A DNA stretch of 64,000 nucleotides from Bacteroidales bacterium (GCA_035647615.1 DASRND010000029.1:1-64000), one strand, 5' to 3'; counted from the first letter of the stretch, positions 8,698 through 18,244 are shown. Notes: generated by a model not told the origin, from the sequence alone. Made by a program: numbers and translations.

Positions 8698-10098
8698 CTA
8701 AAAATTGTTCTTTTTCACAAATTTCATTCGGTAAACAGACTTCATAAGCATATACAATCTTTCTCCCATTTCATCGGGCAACAGATTTTGCATTTTTCTT
8801 GACGTTTCTTTGGCCACGTCAAACCACCAGTTTTTCTTGTCCTGATTGCTGTAAAAGCCCGCTTTCTTAGCCAACTTGATAGCCTTGAGCCTGTCGGCGT
8901 AAGAGAACTCTGGCGTTTCGAAAACAATGCGCGGGTTTATCGAATGAAAGTCGTGGATGATATCCGTAAAAAAATGGCCATGTTCCTTCACATAGTCCCA
9001 TTGCGGGGTTCCCTTAAACGGGAGTACTGAATAAAAATTCACAAAATCGCATCCCGAATCTTTCGCATAGTTTATTGATTCTGTAACGGTTTCGAGGGTG
9101 TCGTCCGGACTTCCAATAACGAATTGCCCTAACACTTCTATGCCGGCATTTTTAAAAATCTTAATCCCCTCACTAATTTGTTCTATCGTTGACTTTTTAT
9201 TGATTTTTTTCAATATCTCATTGTTTGCCGATTCTATTCCAATAGCCACATTGTAGCACCCTGCCTTCTTCATTTTGTCGGCAAGGGGCTGGGTAATGAT
9301 GTCGGCCCGGATGGATGCCGACCACAATATCCGGGTCTTATTTTCTAAAAGCAAATCGCAAAAATCTTCGACTCTTTGCAAATCAATATTGAAACTATTA
9401 TCACCAAATACGAATATCTTTTTCCCGTAATTTTTTATCAATAGCTCAATTTCTTCCATAATATTTGCTGCACTGCGTTTTCGCCAGTTGTCGCCCCAGA
9501 TGGAAGATGAATTGCAAAAAGCGCAGGCATACGGGCAGCCTCTGCTCGACACAATCCGGTGAAGGGGATACTTGTGCATAGGATAAATATCATAAGCCGG
9601 CAGGGGTATCGAATCGATGTCTTTGATTTGCGCTCTCGGTTTGTTTGTAATTATTTCGCCGGCGGCACTTTTATACATCAGTCCATCAATAGCTTCAATT
9701 TTACCCTTTCCCTTCAAATGGTTTATCAATGTCGAAAAGGTGATTTCGCCTTCACCGTAAACAACATAATCTGCAGGTGTTTCCGCGAAAACATCCTGCA
9801 TAATGGTGGTTACATAAGGCCCTCCCAGACAAATTGGTGTGGTGGGATGTTGCTTCCTGATACGGCGAAAGAGGGATTTTACCTCAAAATAAACCGGGCA
9901 AAATACCGTCATGCCGATCAAATCGAAGTGGGTGTTGAAGAAGGCGTTGGTTTCTTTGCTTGAAGCTACGCGGGTATCGAGGTAGGTAAATTCCAAATCA
10001 TCGTGATGCATGCGGGCATACGCCACAAGATATCCCAACCCAAGATGCATGGTCTTGTACCTTCTGTCCTTGTTCGGAAAAATCAATCCTATTTTCAT
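8698..10098 (-). CDS. B12-binding domain radical SAM protein
   Basis: A 466-residue radical SAM enzyme with an N-terminal cobalamin-binding-like domain. Residues 1-150 form a Rossmann-like fold starting MKIGLIFPNKDRRYKTMHLG with CLGGPYVT further on; a DxHxxG motif is not obvious, so B12 may bind base-off or not at all. The cluster motif RGCPYACAFC has Cys188, Cys192 and Cys195. Residues 200-400 match the radical SAM barrel with EVLGQFVIGSPDDT. Family members do methylations or ring rearrangements on lipids, sugars or natural products, or act like the hopanoid and bacteriochlorophyll enzymes. First gene of the minus operon with the glycosyltransferases, so a modified sugar or lipid is a reasonable but unproven substrate. 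Confidence 0.82.
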   Translation of the reverse strand: MKIGLIFPNKDRRYKTMHLGLGYLVAYARMHHDDLEFTYLDTRVASSKETNAFFNTHFDLIGMTVFCPVYFEVKSLFRRIRKQHPTTPICLGGPYVTTIMQDVFAETPADYVVYGEGEITFSTLINHLKGKGKIEAIDGLMYKSAAGEIITNKPRAQIKDIDSIPLPAYDIYPMHKYPLHRIVSSRGCPYACAFCNSSSIWGDNWRKRSAANIMEEIELLIKNYGKKIFVFGDNSFNIDLQRVEDFCDLLLENKTRILWSASIRADIITQPLADKMKKAGCYNVAIGIESANNEILKKINKKSTIEQISEGIKIFKNAGIEVLGQFVIGSPDDTLETVTESINYAKDSGCDFVNFYSVLPFKGTPQWDYVKEHGHFFTDIIHDFHSINPRIVFETPEFSYADRLKAIKLAKKAGFYSNQDKKNWWFDVAKETSRKMQNLLPDEMGERLYMLMKSVYRMKFVKKNNF

Positions 10099-10208
10099 GT
10101 TTGTTTTACTGTTGTCCGACTAAATTTTTGAAGAGATGCTCATGATAGATCTTACTACTATCCGACATGAATTAAAACGGCACAAATTAAACGCTATTTT
10201 TAACATTT

Positions 10209-10216
10209 CAAAGATA
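10209..10216 (-). promoter_or_regulatory. Candidate -7 element for the B12-radical SAM operon
   Basis: The minus strand reads TATCTTTG, an exact match to the Bacteroidota -7 consensus TAnnTTTG, about 110 bp upstream of the start at 10098. No good -33 TTTG lies at the expected spacing, so this is a partial match. Confidence 0.4.
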
Positions 10217-10492
10217 CAATAACAATTCAAAATGGGCGCCTTCGCCACGCTATTTTAACCTGAAAGCACCTTGCTTTTCTATTGGGCCAAAGATAAATCC
10301 TTCCTAAAGGCCGGGTTTACTTGTAGAACTTTCTCCGCACCCGCCTTTTATTTCTGATTTTTAGGAAACCGGCGTGGCGCCTTAAACAGTTGATAGCAGG
10401 TGGATCGCGGTGTTTCTGGCTGTCGGCGTGCTTCTTGGCATGTTCTTTTCTCTTAGCTTTCTTTTCATTTTTATAAAAATAAACATTACAAC
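10217..10492. other. Intergenic region without a gene
   Basis: The 394-bp gap between the radical SAM gene and the baeRF gene has no convincing reading frame. Besides the -7 element listed separately, I see one inverted pair (GCCACGC at 10244-10250 and GCGTGGC at 10372-10378, about 120 nt apart) that could be part of a degenerate repeat. The plus-strand promoter for the baeRF gene must lie here but was not identified. Confidence 0.4.
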
Positions 10493-11650
10493 ATGAACCA
10501 TTTCACATTGGACGATTTCAGGAAATTAGCACAAAAGCATCAACCCCATTGCGTAAGCATCTTTATCCCTACACACCGTGTGGGGCAGCAGGTAAAACAG
10601 GGCCACGACCAGTTGGTGTTGAAAAATAAGCTCAAAGCAGCCCGTCAGCAACTTGCCGAATACAAGCTGAGCGATCGTGAGATTGATGCGTTGCTGAAGC
10701 CGGCCGATGCACTGCTTTCCAACGGCAGCTTCTGGAGCAATCGTTCCGATGGGCTGGCTCTGTTTATCTCGCCCGGTGAGTTTCTCTTTTATTCGCTGCC
10801 GGTTTCTTTTGATGCTTTCTTGTTTGTCGACACACATTATTATTTGATGCCGCTCATCCCTTATCTGAACCATGAAGGACATTTTTATCTTTTGGCGCTC
10901 AGCCTCAATAAGGTGAAACTTTACGAGGGAACACCACACCATCTGGATGAGATCGAAGAAGCTGTACATCATTTACCCTCAGGTATGGACGAGGTTCTGG
11001 GTGACGATAGCCCCCAACGCAACCTGCAGTTTCGTTCGCAGCAAGGTGGTGGCGAGCACGCCATGTACCATGGTCATGGCGCTGGCAAAGAAGATGCTAA
11101 AGCGGAGGCTATGAAATATTTTAGAGCTGTAAATGATGGCTTGATGAAGATGTTGCGTGATGAGAAGGTGCCGTTGGTAATTGCTGCCGTAGAGTACCTG
11201 ATTCCCATTTATGCAGAGGCCAACGGCTATAAATATTTATGGGAAAAATCCGTCACTGGAAATCCCGAACACGAAGACCTGACGACATTGCACCGCAAGG
11301 CGTGGGAGTTGCTGGCGAATCATTTCGATAGCGAGCGCTCCGAAAAATCAGGTTTGTTTGAAGAAGTGCTGGCCAATAAGCGCGCCGCCTACAAAATGGA
11401 GGAGGTCGTTCGTGCCGCCATCAACAAGCGTGTGGATACACTTTTTGTGAGCAAAGGCGAAGAAGTGTGGGGTACCTTCGACCGGAAGGAAAACGAAATA
11501 CGGATAGAAAGCAAAAAAGAAGAGCACAATACCGGCCTGCTCAATCTGGCGGCAACATACACGCTGCTCAATGGTGGCCGTGTGTTTATGATGCCGCCCG
11601 ATAAGATGCCCGAGAGTACCTCGAAACTTAACGCGCTGCTTCGCTACTAA
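10493..11650 (+). CDS. baeRF (eRF1-like) family protein
   Basis: A 385-residue soluble protein that resembles the bacterial archaeo-eukaryotic release factor (baeRF) families. The pattern seen is an N-terminal helical segment with FIPTHRVGQQVKQG and a NKLKAAR helix, a beta domain with SDGLALFISPGEFLFY and LPVSFDAFLFVDTHYYL, a central DEVLGDDSPQRNLQFRSQQG loop with several His, and a C-terminal L7Ae-like alpha/beta domain (VDTLFVSKGEEVWGTFD, LNGGRVFMMPPDKMP). In known literature baeRFs are proposed to rescue or regulate stalled ribosomes; function is not established. Next in line (53 bp) is a DUF305 gene of the metal resistance region, suggesting coexpression under stress. The exact baeRF subfamily was not determined. 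Confidence 0.65.
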   Translation: MNHFTLDDFRKLAQKHQPHCVSIFIPTHRVGQQVKQGHDQLVLKNKLKAARQQLAEYKLSDREIDALLKPADALLSNGSFWSNRSDGLALFISPGEFLFYSLPVSFDAFLFVDTHYYLMPLIPYLNHEGHFYLLALSLNKVKLYEGTPHHLDEIEEAVHHLPSGMDEVLGDDSPQRNLQFRSQQGGGEHAMYHGHGAGKEDAKAEAMKYFRAVNDGLMKMLRDEKVPLVIAAVEYLIPIYAEANGYKYLWEKSVTGNPEHEDLTTLHRKAWELLANHFDSERSEKSGLFEEVLANKRAAYKMEEVVRAAINKRVDTLFVSKGEEVWGTFDRKENEIRIESKKEEHNTGLLNLAATYTLLNGGRVFMMPPDKMPESTSKLNALLRY

Positions 11651-11687
11651 AATGAGCAGTTTGATAAGGAAATAATTATTTAAAAAC

Positions 11688-11696
11688 AGGAGGAGG
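11688..11696 (+). promoter_or_regulatory. Strong Shine-Dalgarno sequence
   Basis: AGGAGGAGG ends 6 nt before the ATG at 11703. This is unusual here because most starts in the window lack an anti-Shine-Dalgarno match, as is normal for Bacteroidota. Confidence 0.6.
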
Positions 11697-11702
11697 TAGT
11701 TA

Positions 11703-12239
11703 ATGGAAAAACATAAAAACCACAATAGTTACTTAAAATTTTTTGCCATGATCGGCACATCCATGCTGGTGATGTTCTTTTTGATGTACCTGAATTCTTA
11801 CCAGATTATCGATCATTTTTGGTTTAGCGAAACCCGCATGTACATGACGCTCATCATGGGCGGAGCTATGATTATTATTATGCTGCTCTATATGCTCAAA
11901 ATGTACTCCGATAAAAAGACCAACGTTGCTATCATTTTCGGTGGCTTTATTCTGATTGTTGCCTCGGTAATTTTGGTCAGAAGCCAAGTTACGGTGGACG
12001 ATGTAGATTATATGGAGGGTATGATACCGCACCATTCTATCGCTATTCTTACAAGTGAGCGGGCACTCATCGAAGATGCACGCGTGAGAGAACTTGCCGA
12101 TGGGATTAAGGACGCTCAACTCAAAGAAATCAAAGAGATGGAATGGTTGATCAATGACATCAGAGAAAATGGTTTGGCAAAAACAGCTGCAGAAGCAGAA
12201 ACGCGTCCGGTGCCCAAATTCGCTCCTACCCCGGAGTAG
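11703..12239 (+). CDS. DUF305 family membrane protein
   Basis: A 178-residue protein with three predicted membrane helices (about residues 14-34, 44-64 and 74-93) followed by a soluble DUF305 domain. The family hallmark is the dihistidine motif MIPHHSIAI (His110, His111) and helical ERALIEDARVRELADGI. DUF305 proteins are ferritin-like in fold and commonly sit in copper or silver resistance loci; a metal-binding role is inferred. It follows the baeRF gene and precedes the HYC_CC_PP and CusA genes on the same strand. The extended three-helix N-terminus is a known architecture of the family in Bacteroidota. Confidence 0.8.
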   Translation: MEKHKNHNSYLKFFAMIGTSMLVMFFLMYLNSYQIIDHFWFSETRMYMTLIMGGAMIIIMLLYMLKMYSDKKTNVAIIFGGFILIVASVILVRSQVTVDDVDYMEGMIPHHSIAILTSERALIEDARVRELADGIKDAQLKEIKEMEWLINDIRENGLAKTAAEAETRPVPKFAPTPE

Positions 12240-12351
12240 GTGAATTTTAGAATATAGCGGAAGCGAAATTTGGACATTGCTGCCAGTTCAACTTATGATG
12301 AACTTATCAAACTTTTGCCTGTTTAATATTTCTCAGATAACAGTTTAAATC

Positions 12352-12723
12352 TTGAAAATATTCGGACATATCATTTTATCGCTCCTATTGTTGATTCTAA
12401 CAACAGGGATGGCTGTGTCCGAGCATTATTGCCGCGAAAACCTGGTTTCCGTTTCAGTGTTTGCTGAAGCCGATTCGTGCTGCGACATGGGAAACTGCTG
12501 CCACAACGAAACGCGGGTTTATCAGCTCAAAGTTGATTTTTCAGCCCCTGCAGTTTCCGTCACCCCTGATTTAGTAATGCGTCAAATTTTAGGACATACA
12601 CTGTTTGCTGTCGAAGTACCCGGTTTGCCCGAAGCTATGCTCGCTTACCGCGAATTTATAGAGCCGCTTCCGCACCCATCTTTGCAAGTGACACTTGCCC
12701 TTCGGCAATCTTTTCTTTTATGA
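12352..12723 (+). CDS. HYC_CC_PP family small exported protein
   Basis: A 123-residue exported protein with a signal peptide in residues 1-22. It carries the features that give the family its name: HYC (25-27), then paired cysteines at 43-44 and 48-49 (SCCDMGNCC), and a Pro-rich C-terminus (PLPHPS). These Cys/His residues could bind soft metals. The start is TTG: the frame has a stop two codons upstream, and no ATG precedes the signal peptide. It stands just ahead of cusA, the usual place for this family in Bacteroidota. The role is unknown; metal sensing or shuttling at the envelope is an inference from context. Confidence 0.7.
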   Translation: MKIFGHIILSLLLLILTTGMAVSEHYCRENLVSVSVFAEADSCCDMGNCCHNETRVYQLKVDFSAPAVSVTPDLVMRQILGHTLFAVEVPGLPEAMLAYREFIEPLPHPSLQVTLALRQSFLL

Positions 12724-12815
12724 TTTTATAATGATTTCTACTAAGGATTTTGTGATTTCCACAAGAGTCCCTGTTACTATATGAGTCACTATTAAAATTC
12801 ATAATTGAAATTTGT

Positions 12816-15800
12816 ATGATAAACAAAGTCATCCGTTTTTTCCTCGAAAACAAGCTGGTTACATTCCTGGTATTGGTGCTTTTTGTAAGCTGGGGAATCG
12901 TAACTTCTCCCTTTGGCTGGGACACCGGTTTTTTGCCCAAAGACCCGGTGCCTGTTGATGCCATCCCCGATATTGGCGAAAACCAGCAAATCGTATTTAC
13001 CCAGTGGCCGGGCCGTTCGCCACAGGACATCGAAGACCAGGTTTCCTATCCGCTCACCACATATCTTTTGGGAATTCCGGGCGTGAAATCCATCCGCAGC
13101 TCATCCATTTTTGGCTTTTCCAGCATCTTTATTATTTTCTCTGAAGATGTCGAATTTTACTGGTCGCGCTCGCGGATACTCGAAAAACTTGCATCGCTGC
13201 CGGCAGGCCTGCTGCCCGAAGGAGTTAAGCCTGCACTCGGCCCCGATGCCACCGCGCTGGGGCAGGTTTACTGGTACACCATCGAAGGGCGCGATAAAAA
13301 CGGTAATCCAACCGGCGGCTGGGATTTGCACGAAATACGCACCGTGCAGGATTTTTACGTAAAGTACGGATTGAATGCCACCGAGGGCGTTTCGGAGGTG
13401 GCTTCCATTGGTGGATTTGTGCAGGAATACCAGATAGATGTAAACCCCGATGCTTTAAAAGTCTACAACATTCCGCTGCACAAAGTGATGCAGGCGGTAC
13501 AAAGATCGAATAGAGATGTGAGCGCCAAAACCATCGAAATCAACCAGGCCGAATATCTGGTGCGTGGATTGGGCTACATCAAAAAGGTGGAAGACATCGA
13601 AAAAGCCGTAGTTACAATTCATGAAAATGTTCCCATCCGCATAAAAGATATTGCTGTGGTAACTCTGGGGCCGGCCAGCCGCCGGGGCGCTCTCGACAAA
13701 GACGGCGCCGAAGTGGTTGGCGGCGTGGTAGTGGCCCGCTTTGGAGCCAACCCGCTGCAGGTAATCAATAATGTAAAAGATAAAATCAAAGAAATTTCGC
13801 CCGGGCTGCCCAAAAAAGTTTTGCCCGACGGCACAGAAAGCCAGCTGACTATTGTGCCGTTTTACGACCGCTCGGGTCTTATTCACGAAACCCTGGGAAC
13901 GCTCGAAGAAGCCATTTTGCTTCAAATCCTTATAGTTATTCTGGTGGTCATCGTCATGGTGTTCAACCTCAGAGCTTCTATTTTAATATCCAGTTTGCTT
14001 CCCATCGCTGTGCTCATGGTTTTTATTGCGATGCGCTATTTTCATGTGGATGCCAATATCGTGGCTTTGTCGGGCATCGCCATTGCCATTGGTACAATGG
14101 TCGATTTGGGAGTGATCCTCTCCGAGAATATTATCAAACATATCGACGAGGCTCCGCCCGAACAAAAGCTCATCACCACCATTTATAACGGAGCTTCCGA
14201 AGTAAGTTCCGCAATTCTTACTGCGGTTTCTACCACTATTGTTAGTTTCATTCCGGTGTTTACGATGCAGGCCGCCGAAGGCAAGCTTTTTGGACCGCTG
14301 GCGTTTACCAAAACGTTTGCATTGATTGCTGCCCTTATCATATCATTATTTATTATGCCCATGCTGGCGCATTGGTTTTTTGGTGTAAAAATTAAAAATA
14401 ATAAAATCAGAAAGTGGCTGAACATCCTGCTGATCCCCATTGGAATTTTCGCCCTTATTGCCGGACAGACCTGGGGCGGATTGATTTTACTTGCGTTTGG
14501 CGTTGTGGGAGTAGTGAAAGAGTTCAGGAGAAAACGCTTTGGTATTAATAAAGAAAAATTAGAAACAGGAACAAGCGATTCGGCACCGCAGCAACGAATA
14601 GAGGTGTTTGCCTCCTGGATACTCGCACATGCCGAAGTCATCATAGTGGTTATTGGTGTTGTCTGGCTATTGGCCAAATACTGGCTCCCGCTGGGGCCTG
14701 CCAAAAGCCTGGTGATAAATGTGTTGTTTGTTGCGCTGCTCGTGACAATTATTTTAGGCTTTTTTCTAATCCTTGAATATTTCTATAAACCGATACTCCG
14801 CTGGTGTTTGAACAATAAAGTCGGCTTCCTTTTGATCCCTGCTTTTTTAATTCTTTTCGGGGCAGTTACCTGGATGGGATTCAGCAATATTTTTGGTTTT
14901 GTGGCCAAAGGCTTCGACGGGCTTGGATGGAATGTGCGTACCACCAAAGTATGGTCGGGATTAACGCACACCTTTCCCGCCATCGGAAAAGAATTCATGC
15001 CTTCGCTCAACGAAGGTAGTTTCCTGCTCATGCCTACCTCTATGCCCCATTCGGGTTTTGAATACAACCGCAAAGTGCTGGGGCAACTGGATATGTTGCT
15101 TACCAACATCCCGGAAGTTGAACTTACCGTAGGGAAACTGGGAAGAGCCGAATCGGCGCTCGACCCGGCACCCATCTCGATGTACGAAAACGTCATCAAT
15201 TACCGGCCTGAATACATGCTCAACGAAAAAGGGCACCGGGTAAGATTTAAAGTGGATAAAAACGACCGGTTTATATTAAACAACGGTGATACGCTATCCA
15301 ATACGGAAGCTTTAAAGAGTGGTGTAACACTGGCGGATTTAATACCTGACAACAAAGGCAACTATTACCGCAACTGGCGGCAGGAAATCAAATCGCCCGA
15401 CGATATTTGGGATGAAATTATTAAAGTAGCAAAAATCCCGGGCGTAACTTCTGCTCCGAAACTGCAACCCATCGAAACCCGTTTGGTAATGCTGCAAACA
15501 GGTATGCGTGCTCCCATGGGGATTAAAGTGTATGGTCCTGACCTGCCAACCATCGAAGCTTTTGGGATGCAACTGGAAGAGGTATTGAAAGAAGTGCCTT
15601 CGGTAAAAGCTGAGGCGGTTTTTGCCGACCGCATCGTTGGGAAACCCTACCTGCATCTAAACATCAACCGCAGCGAAATCTCACGTTATGGATTGAATGT
15701 GGAAGATGTGCAACAAACCATCGAAACGGCCATTGGCGGGATGAAAATTACTTCTACCGTCGAAGGCCGCGAACGATTCCCGGTGCGGGTGCGCTACCCG

Positions 15801-16688
15801 CGCGAGCTGCGCGACGATCCCGAGGCGCTGGGTAAAATACTGATACCTACACCTACCGGAGCGCAAATTCCCCTCTCTCAAATTGTCGATTTTGAATACG
15901 CCAGAGGACCACAGGCCATCAAAAGTGAGGAGACTTTTTTGGTGGGTTATGTTTTGTTCGACAAACGGGAAGGTTTTTCAGAAGTAACGGTGGTGGATGA
16001 TGCACGGGTTGCCATACGAGCCCGTATCGCTTCCGGCGATTTGAGCGTGCCGGCCGGCGTGAGTTACAAGTTTTCGGGAAGCTACGAAAACCAGGTACGG
16101 GCCGAGAAACGCCTGACGATTATCGTACCAATTGTTCTGATTTTGGTATTTCTCATCCTCTACTTCCAGTTTAAATCGGTCTCCACCTCTCTGATGGTTT
16201 TTTCCGGGATCGCAATGGCCTTCAGCGGAGGTTTTATGATGATCTGGCTCTACGGGCAGGGCTGGTTTGTCGATTTCTCCCTCTTTGGCACCAACATGCG
16301 GGAGCTGTTTCAGATGCACACCATCAATCTGAGTGTGGCCGTTTGGGTAGGCTTTATCGCCCTCTTTGGCATTGCAACCGACGACGGTGTTTTAATGGCC
16401 ACTTACCTCGACCAGAGCTTTGTGCGCAACCGCCCCGGCAACCTGAAAGGAATACGGGCCGCTGTGGTAGAAGCGGGTTACCGTAGAATCAGGCCTGCGG
16501 CTATGACCTCGGCAACGACCATTATTGCGCTGCTGCCCATCCTTACCTCTACCGGACGAGGTGCTGATATTATGATACCCATGGCCATTCCGGCTTTTGG
16601 AGGGATGATATTTGCGGCGATTACCTATTTTATCGTGCCGGTGCTTTACAGTATGCGTGAAGAGAGGAAGATGGCAAAGGAAATATAA
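12816..16688 (+). CDS. cusA: CusA/CzcA-type heavy metal efflux RND transporter
   Basis: A 1290-residue inner-membrane RND pump of the heavy-metal efflux group. The N-terminus MINKVIRFFLENKLVTF leads into the first membrane helix, then DAIPDIGENQQIVFTQWPGR (the DxPDxxxxQ signature region of HME-RND pumps). TM4 has the proton-relay acidic segment GTMVDLGVILSENI, and TM10-11 has GIATDDGVLMATYL. The Met-containing segments PTSMPHSGF and MLQTGMRAPMG suggest Cu/Ag rather than Zn/Co. It is about 240 residues longer than E. coli CusA, with extra helices between about residues 525 and 680, a form common in Bacteroidota. It works with the TolC-like and CusB-like genes downstream. Confidence 0.9.
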   Translation: MINKVIRFFLENKLVTFLVLVLFVSWGIVTSPFGWDTGFLPKDPVPVDAIPDIGENQQIVFTQWPGRSPQDIEDQVSYPLTTYLLGIPGVKSIRSSSIFGFSSIFIIFSEDVEFYWSRSRILEKLASLPAGLLPEGVKPALGPDATALGQVYWYTIEGRDKNGNPTGGWDLHEIRTVQDFYVKYGLNATEGVSEVASIGGFVQEYQIDVNPDALKVYNIPLHKVMQAVQRSNRDVSAKTIEINQAEYLVRGLGYIKKVEDIEKAVVTIHENVPIRIKDIAVVTLGPASRRGALDKDGAEVVGGVVVARFGANPLQVINNVKDKIKEISPGLPKKVLPDGTESQLTIVPFYDRSGLIHETLGTLEEAILLQILIVILVVIVMVFNLRASILISSLLPIAVLMVFIAMRYFHVDANIVALSGIAIAIGTMVDLGVILSENIIKHIDEAPPEQKLITTIYNGASEVSSAILTAVSTTIVSFIPVFTMQAAEGKLFGPLAFTKTFALIAALIISLFIMPMLAHWFFGVKIKNNKIRKWLNILLIPIGIFALIAGQTWGGLILLAFGVVGVVKEFRRKRFGINKEKLETGTSDSAPQQRIEVFASWILAHAEVIIVVIGVVWLLAKYWLPLGPAKSLVINVLFVALLVTIILGFFLILEYFYKPILRWCLNNKVGFLLIPAFLILFGAVTWMGFSNIFGFVAKGFDGLGWNVRTTKVWSGLTHTFPAIGKEFMPSLNEGSFLLMPTSMPHSGFEYNRKVLGQLDMLLTNIPEVELTVGKLGRAESALDPAPISMYENVINYRPEYMLNEKGHRVRFKVDKNDRFILNNGDTLSNTEALKSGVTLADLIPDNKGNYYRNWRQEIKSPDDIWDEIIKVAKIPGVTSAPKLQPIETRLVMLQTGMRAPMGIKVYGPDLPTIEAFGMQLEEVLKEVPSVKAEAVFADRIVGKPYLHLNINRSEISRYGLNVEDVQQTIETAIGGMKITSTVEGRERFPVRVRYPRELRDDPEALGKILIPTPTGAQIPLSQIVDFEYARGPQAIKSEETFLVGYVLFDKREGFSEVTVVDDARVAIRARIASGDLSVPAGVSYKFSGSYENQVRAEKRLTIIVPIVLILVFLILYFQFKSVSTSLMVFSGIAMAFSGGFMMIWLYGQGWFVDFSLFGTNMRELFQMHTINLSVAVWVGFIALFGIATDDGVLMATYLDQSFVRNRPGNLKGIRAAVVEAGYRRIRPAAMTSATTIIALLPILTSTGRGADIMIPMAIPAFGGMIFAAITYFIVPVLYSMREERKMAKEI

Positions 16689-16799
16689 TGGAGATACAAT
16701 TGAAATATTTTGATAACAAGTTGAAATATGGAGATTCCAATCATCAGGCTGTTTTTATCTAACTTAAGTAGATATTCTATTACTTAAAATTTCTAAAAA

Positions 16800-17021
16800 A
16801 TGAAGACGTCCAAATTTATTCCGCTTAAAGAACTGGTTGTTTATCAACTGGCTCGACAACTATCAACCATCGCGTGGAACATCTTTTCCAGTCTAACTTT
16901 TGACCAAAAAAAAATAATTGATGTGGCAACTTTTGACGAACTAAAACAAATACATGATTCTTTAGAAATCAAATTGAACAATTTTATTCCGGTAACTTAT
17001 AAAAATGCACAAAACAAGTGA
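16800..17021 (+). pseudogene. Internally deleted four-helix-bundle (S23-like) protein
   Basis: A 73-residue reading frame. The first half (FIPLKELVVYQLARQLSTIAW, then SSLTFDQKKII) matches the N-terminus of four-helix-bundle/S23 family proteins, which normally continue with about 45-50 residues ending in a SIGANIAEGY-type motif. Here the sequence jumps to VATFDELKQIHDSLEIKLNNFI, which resembles the family's last helix. The middle helices are therefore missing without loss of frame. The stop overlaps the GTG start of the TolC gene. It may be a decayed gene kept for translational coupling, or still make a short peptide. It lies between cusA and cusC, not a usual efflux gene position. Confidence 0.55.
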
Positions 17022-18244
17022 AAACACTATATCTCAACCTATTTCTATTAATTTTTCTGATCCCAAGCTATGAGGGGAATGCCCAGTCTTTGCAAGATTA
17101 TTTCAAAATAGCTTCTCAAAACAATCCCGGCCTGCAGGCCAAATACAAGGAATTTGAAGCCGCTTTGCAAAAGGTGCCGCAAGTGAGTTCACTCCCCGAC
17201 CCAACTTTTTCGTTCGGGTATTTTATTCCAAAAATGGGATCACAACGGGCAGAGCTGACCATCAACCAGATGTTCCCTTGGTTTGGAACCCTTGGCGCAA
17301 AGGCCGATGCAGCAGCGTTATCGGCAGAAGCCAAATACCAGACGTTTCTCGATGCCCGAAACCAACTGCTTTTTAAGGTTTCGGCAGCGTATTATCCTTT
17401 GTACGAGTTGAAGCGATGGCAGCAGATTGAGCGGGACAACATCGAAATTCTGGAAACTTATAAATCCATTGCCAACACAAAATTCAGAAACGGGTTGGCG
17501 CCCATGGTCGATGTCTTACGCGTGGACATCATGCTCGACGACGCAACCACCAATCTCGAAATCCTTAACCAAAAAGAAAAATCGTTGGTTACCACTTTCA
17601 ACAAACTGCTCAACAGAGACGAAAATGCGGAAATTGAATTTCAAGATTCATTAGAAATTGAATTCGTAGAGATGAATCCCCGCAGAGATTCCTTGATGGC
17701 CAATAACCCGCTTTTGGAAGCATTCGAATTGCAAGTGCAGGCAAACAAGGCAAACGAAAGGGCAGCACAAAAACAGGGTCTCCCACAATTGGGTGTTGGT
17801 TTGGGATATATGATTATGGATAAAAATGCCGTCGGAGGCATGACCGACAACGGTAAAGATGTGCTGATGCCAATGGTTTCGGCGAGCATCCCCATTTTCA
17901 GGAAGAAATACAAAGCAGCTAAAAAAGAAGCGCAAATGATGCAGGAAAGTTACGCCCTGCAAAAAGAAGAAGCTGCCAACACGCTTGTTTCAAATTACGA
18001 AACCACCTGGTTTGAACTCCAAAGCCAACAACATTTGATCGAACTCTACAACCAACAAATACAGGTGTCGGAGCAGGCGCTGAATCTTTTGTTTAGTGCT
18101 TACAGCAACTCAGGGGAGCAATTCGAAGAGGTTTTGCGCATGCAACAACAACTATTGAAATACGAAAAAATGAAAGCCACGGCAGAAATGCAGTATCAAA
18201 TAGCTGTGGCCAAACTGAATTATTTAACGGCTTATGAGGATTGA
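17018..18244 (+). CDS. cusC: TolC/CusC-family outer membrane efflux protein
   Basis: A 408-residue outer membrane factor. It begins with GTG that overlaps the previous stop (GTGA). A signal peptide covers residues 1-23 (FLLIFLIPSYEGNAQS). The mature part shows the two repeats of long coiled-coil helices typical of the TolC fold: LQDYFKIASQNNPGLQAKY (first helix) and LEAFELQVQANKANERAA (second repeat), and a helical C-terminus rich in Gln and Glu. It would form the outer membrane channel for the CusA/CusB complex. The four-helix-bundle gene and the octamer repeat array that begins at its stop codon separate it from cusB. Confidence 0.87.
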   Translation: MKTLYLNLFLLIFLIPSYEGNAQSLQDYFKIASQNNPGLQAKYKEFEAALQKVPQVSSLPDPTFSFGYFIPKMGSQRAELTINQMFPWFGTLGAKADAAALSAEAKYQTFLDARNQLLFKVSAAYYPLYELKRWQQIERDNIEILETYKSIANTKFRNGLAPMVDVLRVDIMLDDATTNLEILNQKEKSLVTTFNKLLNRDENAEIEFQDSLEIEFVEMNPRRDSLMANNPLLEAFELQVQANKANERAAQKQGLPQLGVGLGYMIMDKNAVGGMTDNGKDVLMPMVSASIPIFRKKYKAAKKEAQMMQESYALQKEEAANTLVSNYETTWFELQSQQHLIELYNQQIQVSEQALNLLFSAYSNSGEQFEEVLRMQQQLLKYEKMKATAEMQYQIAVAKLNYLTAYED

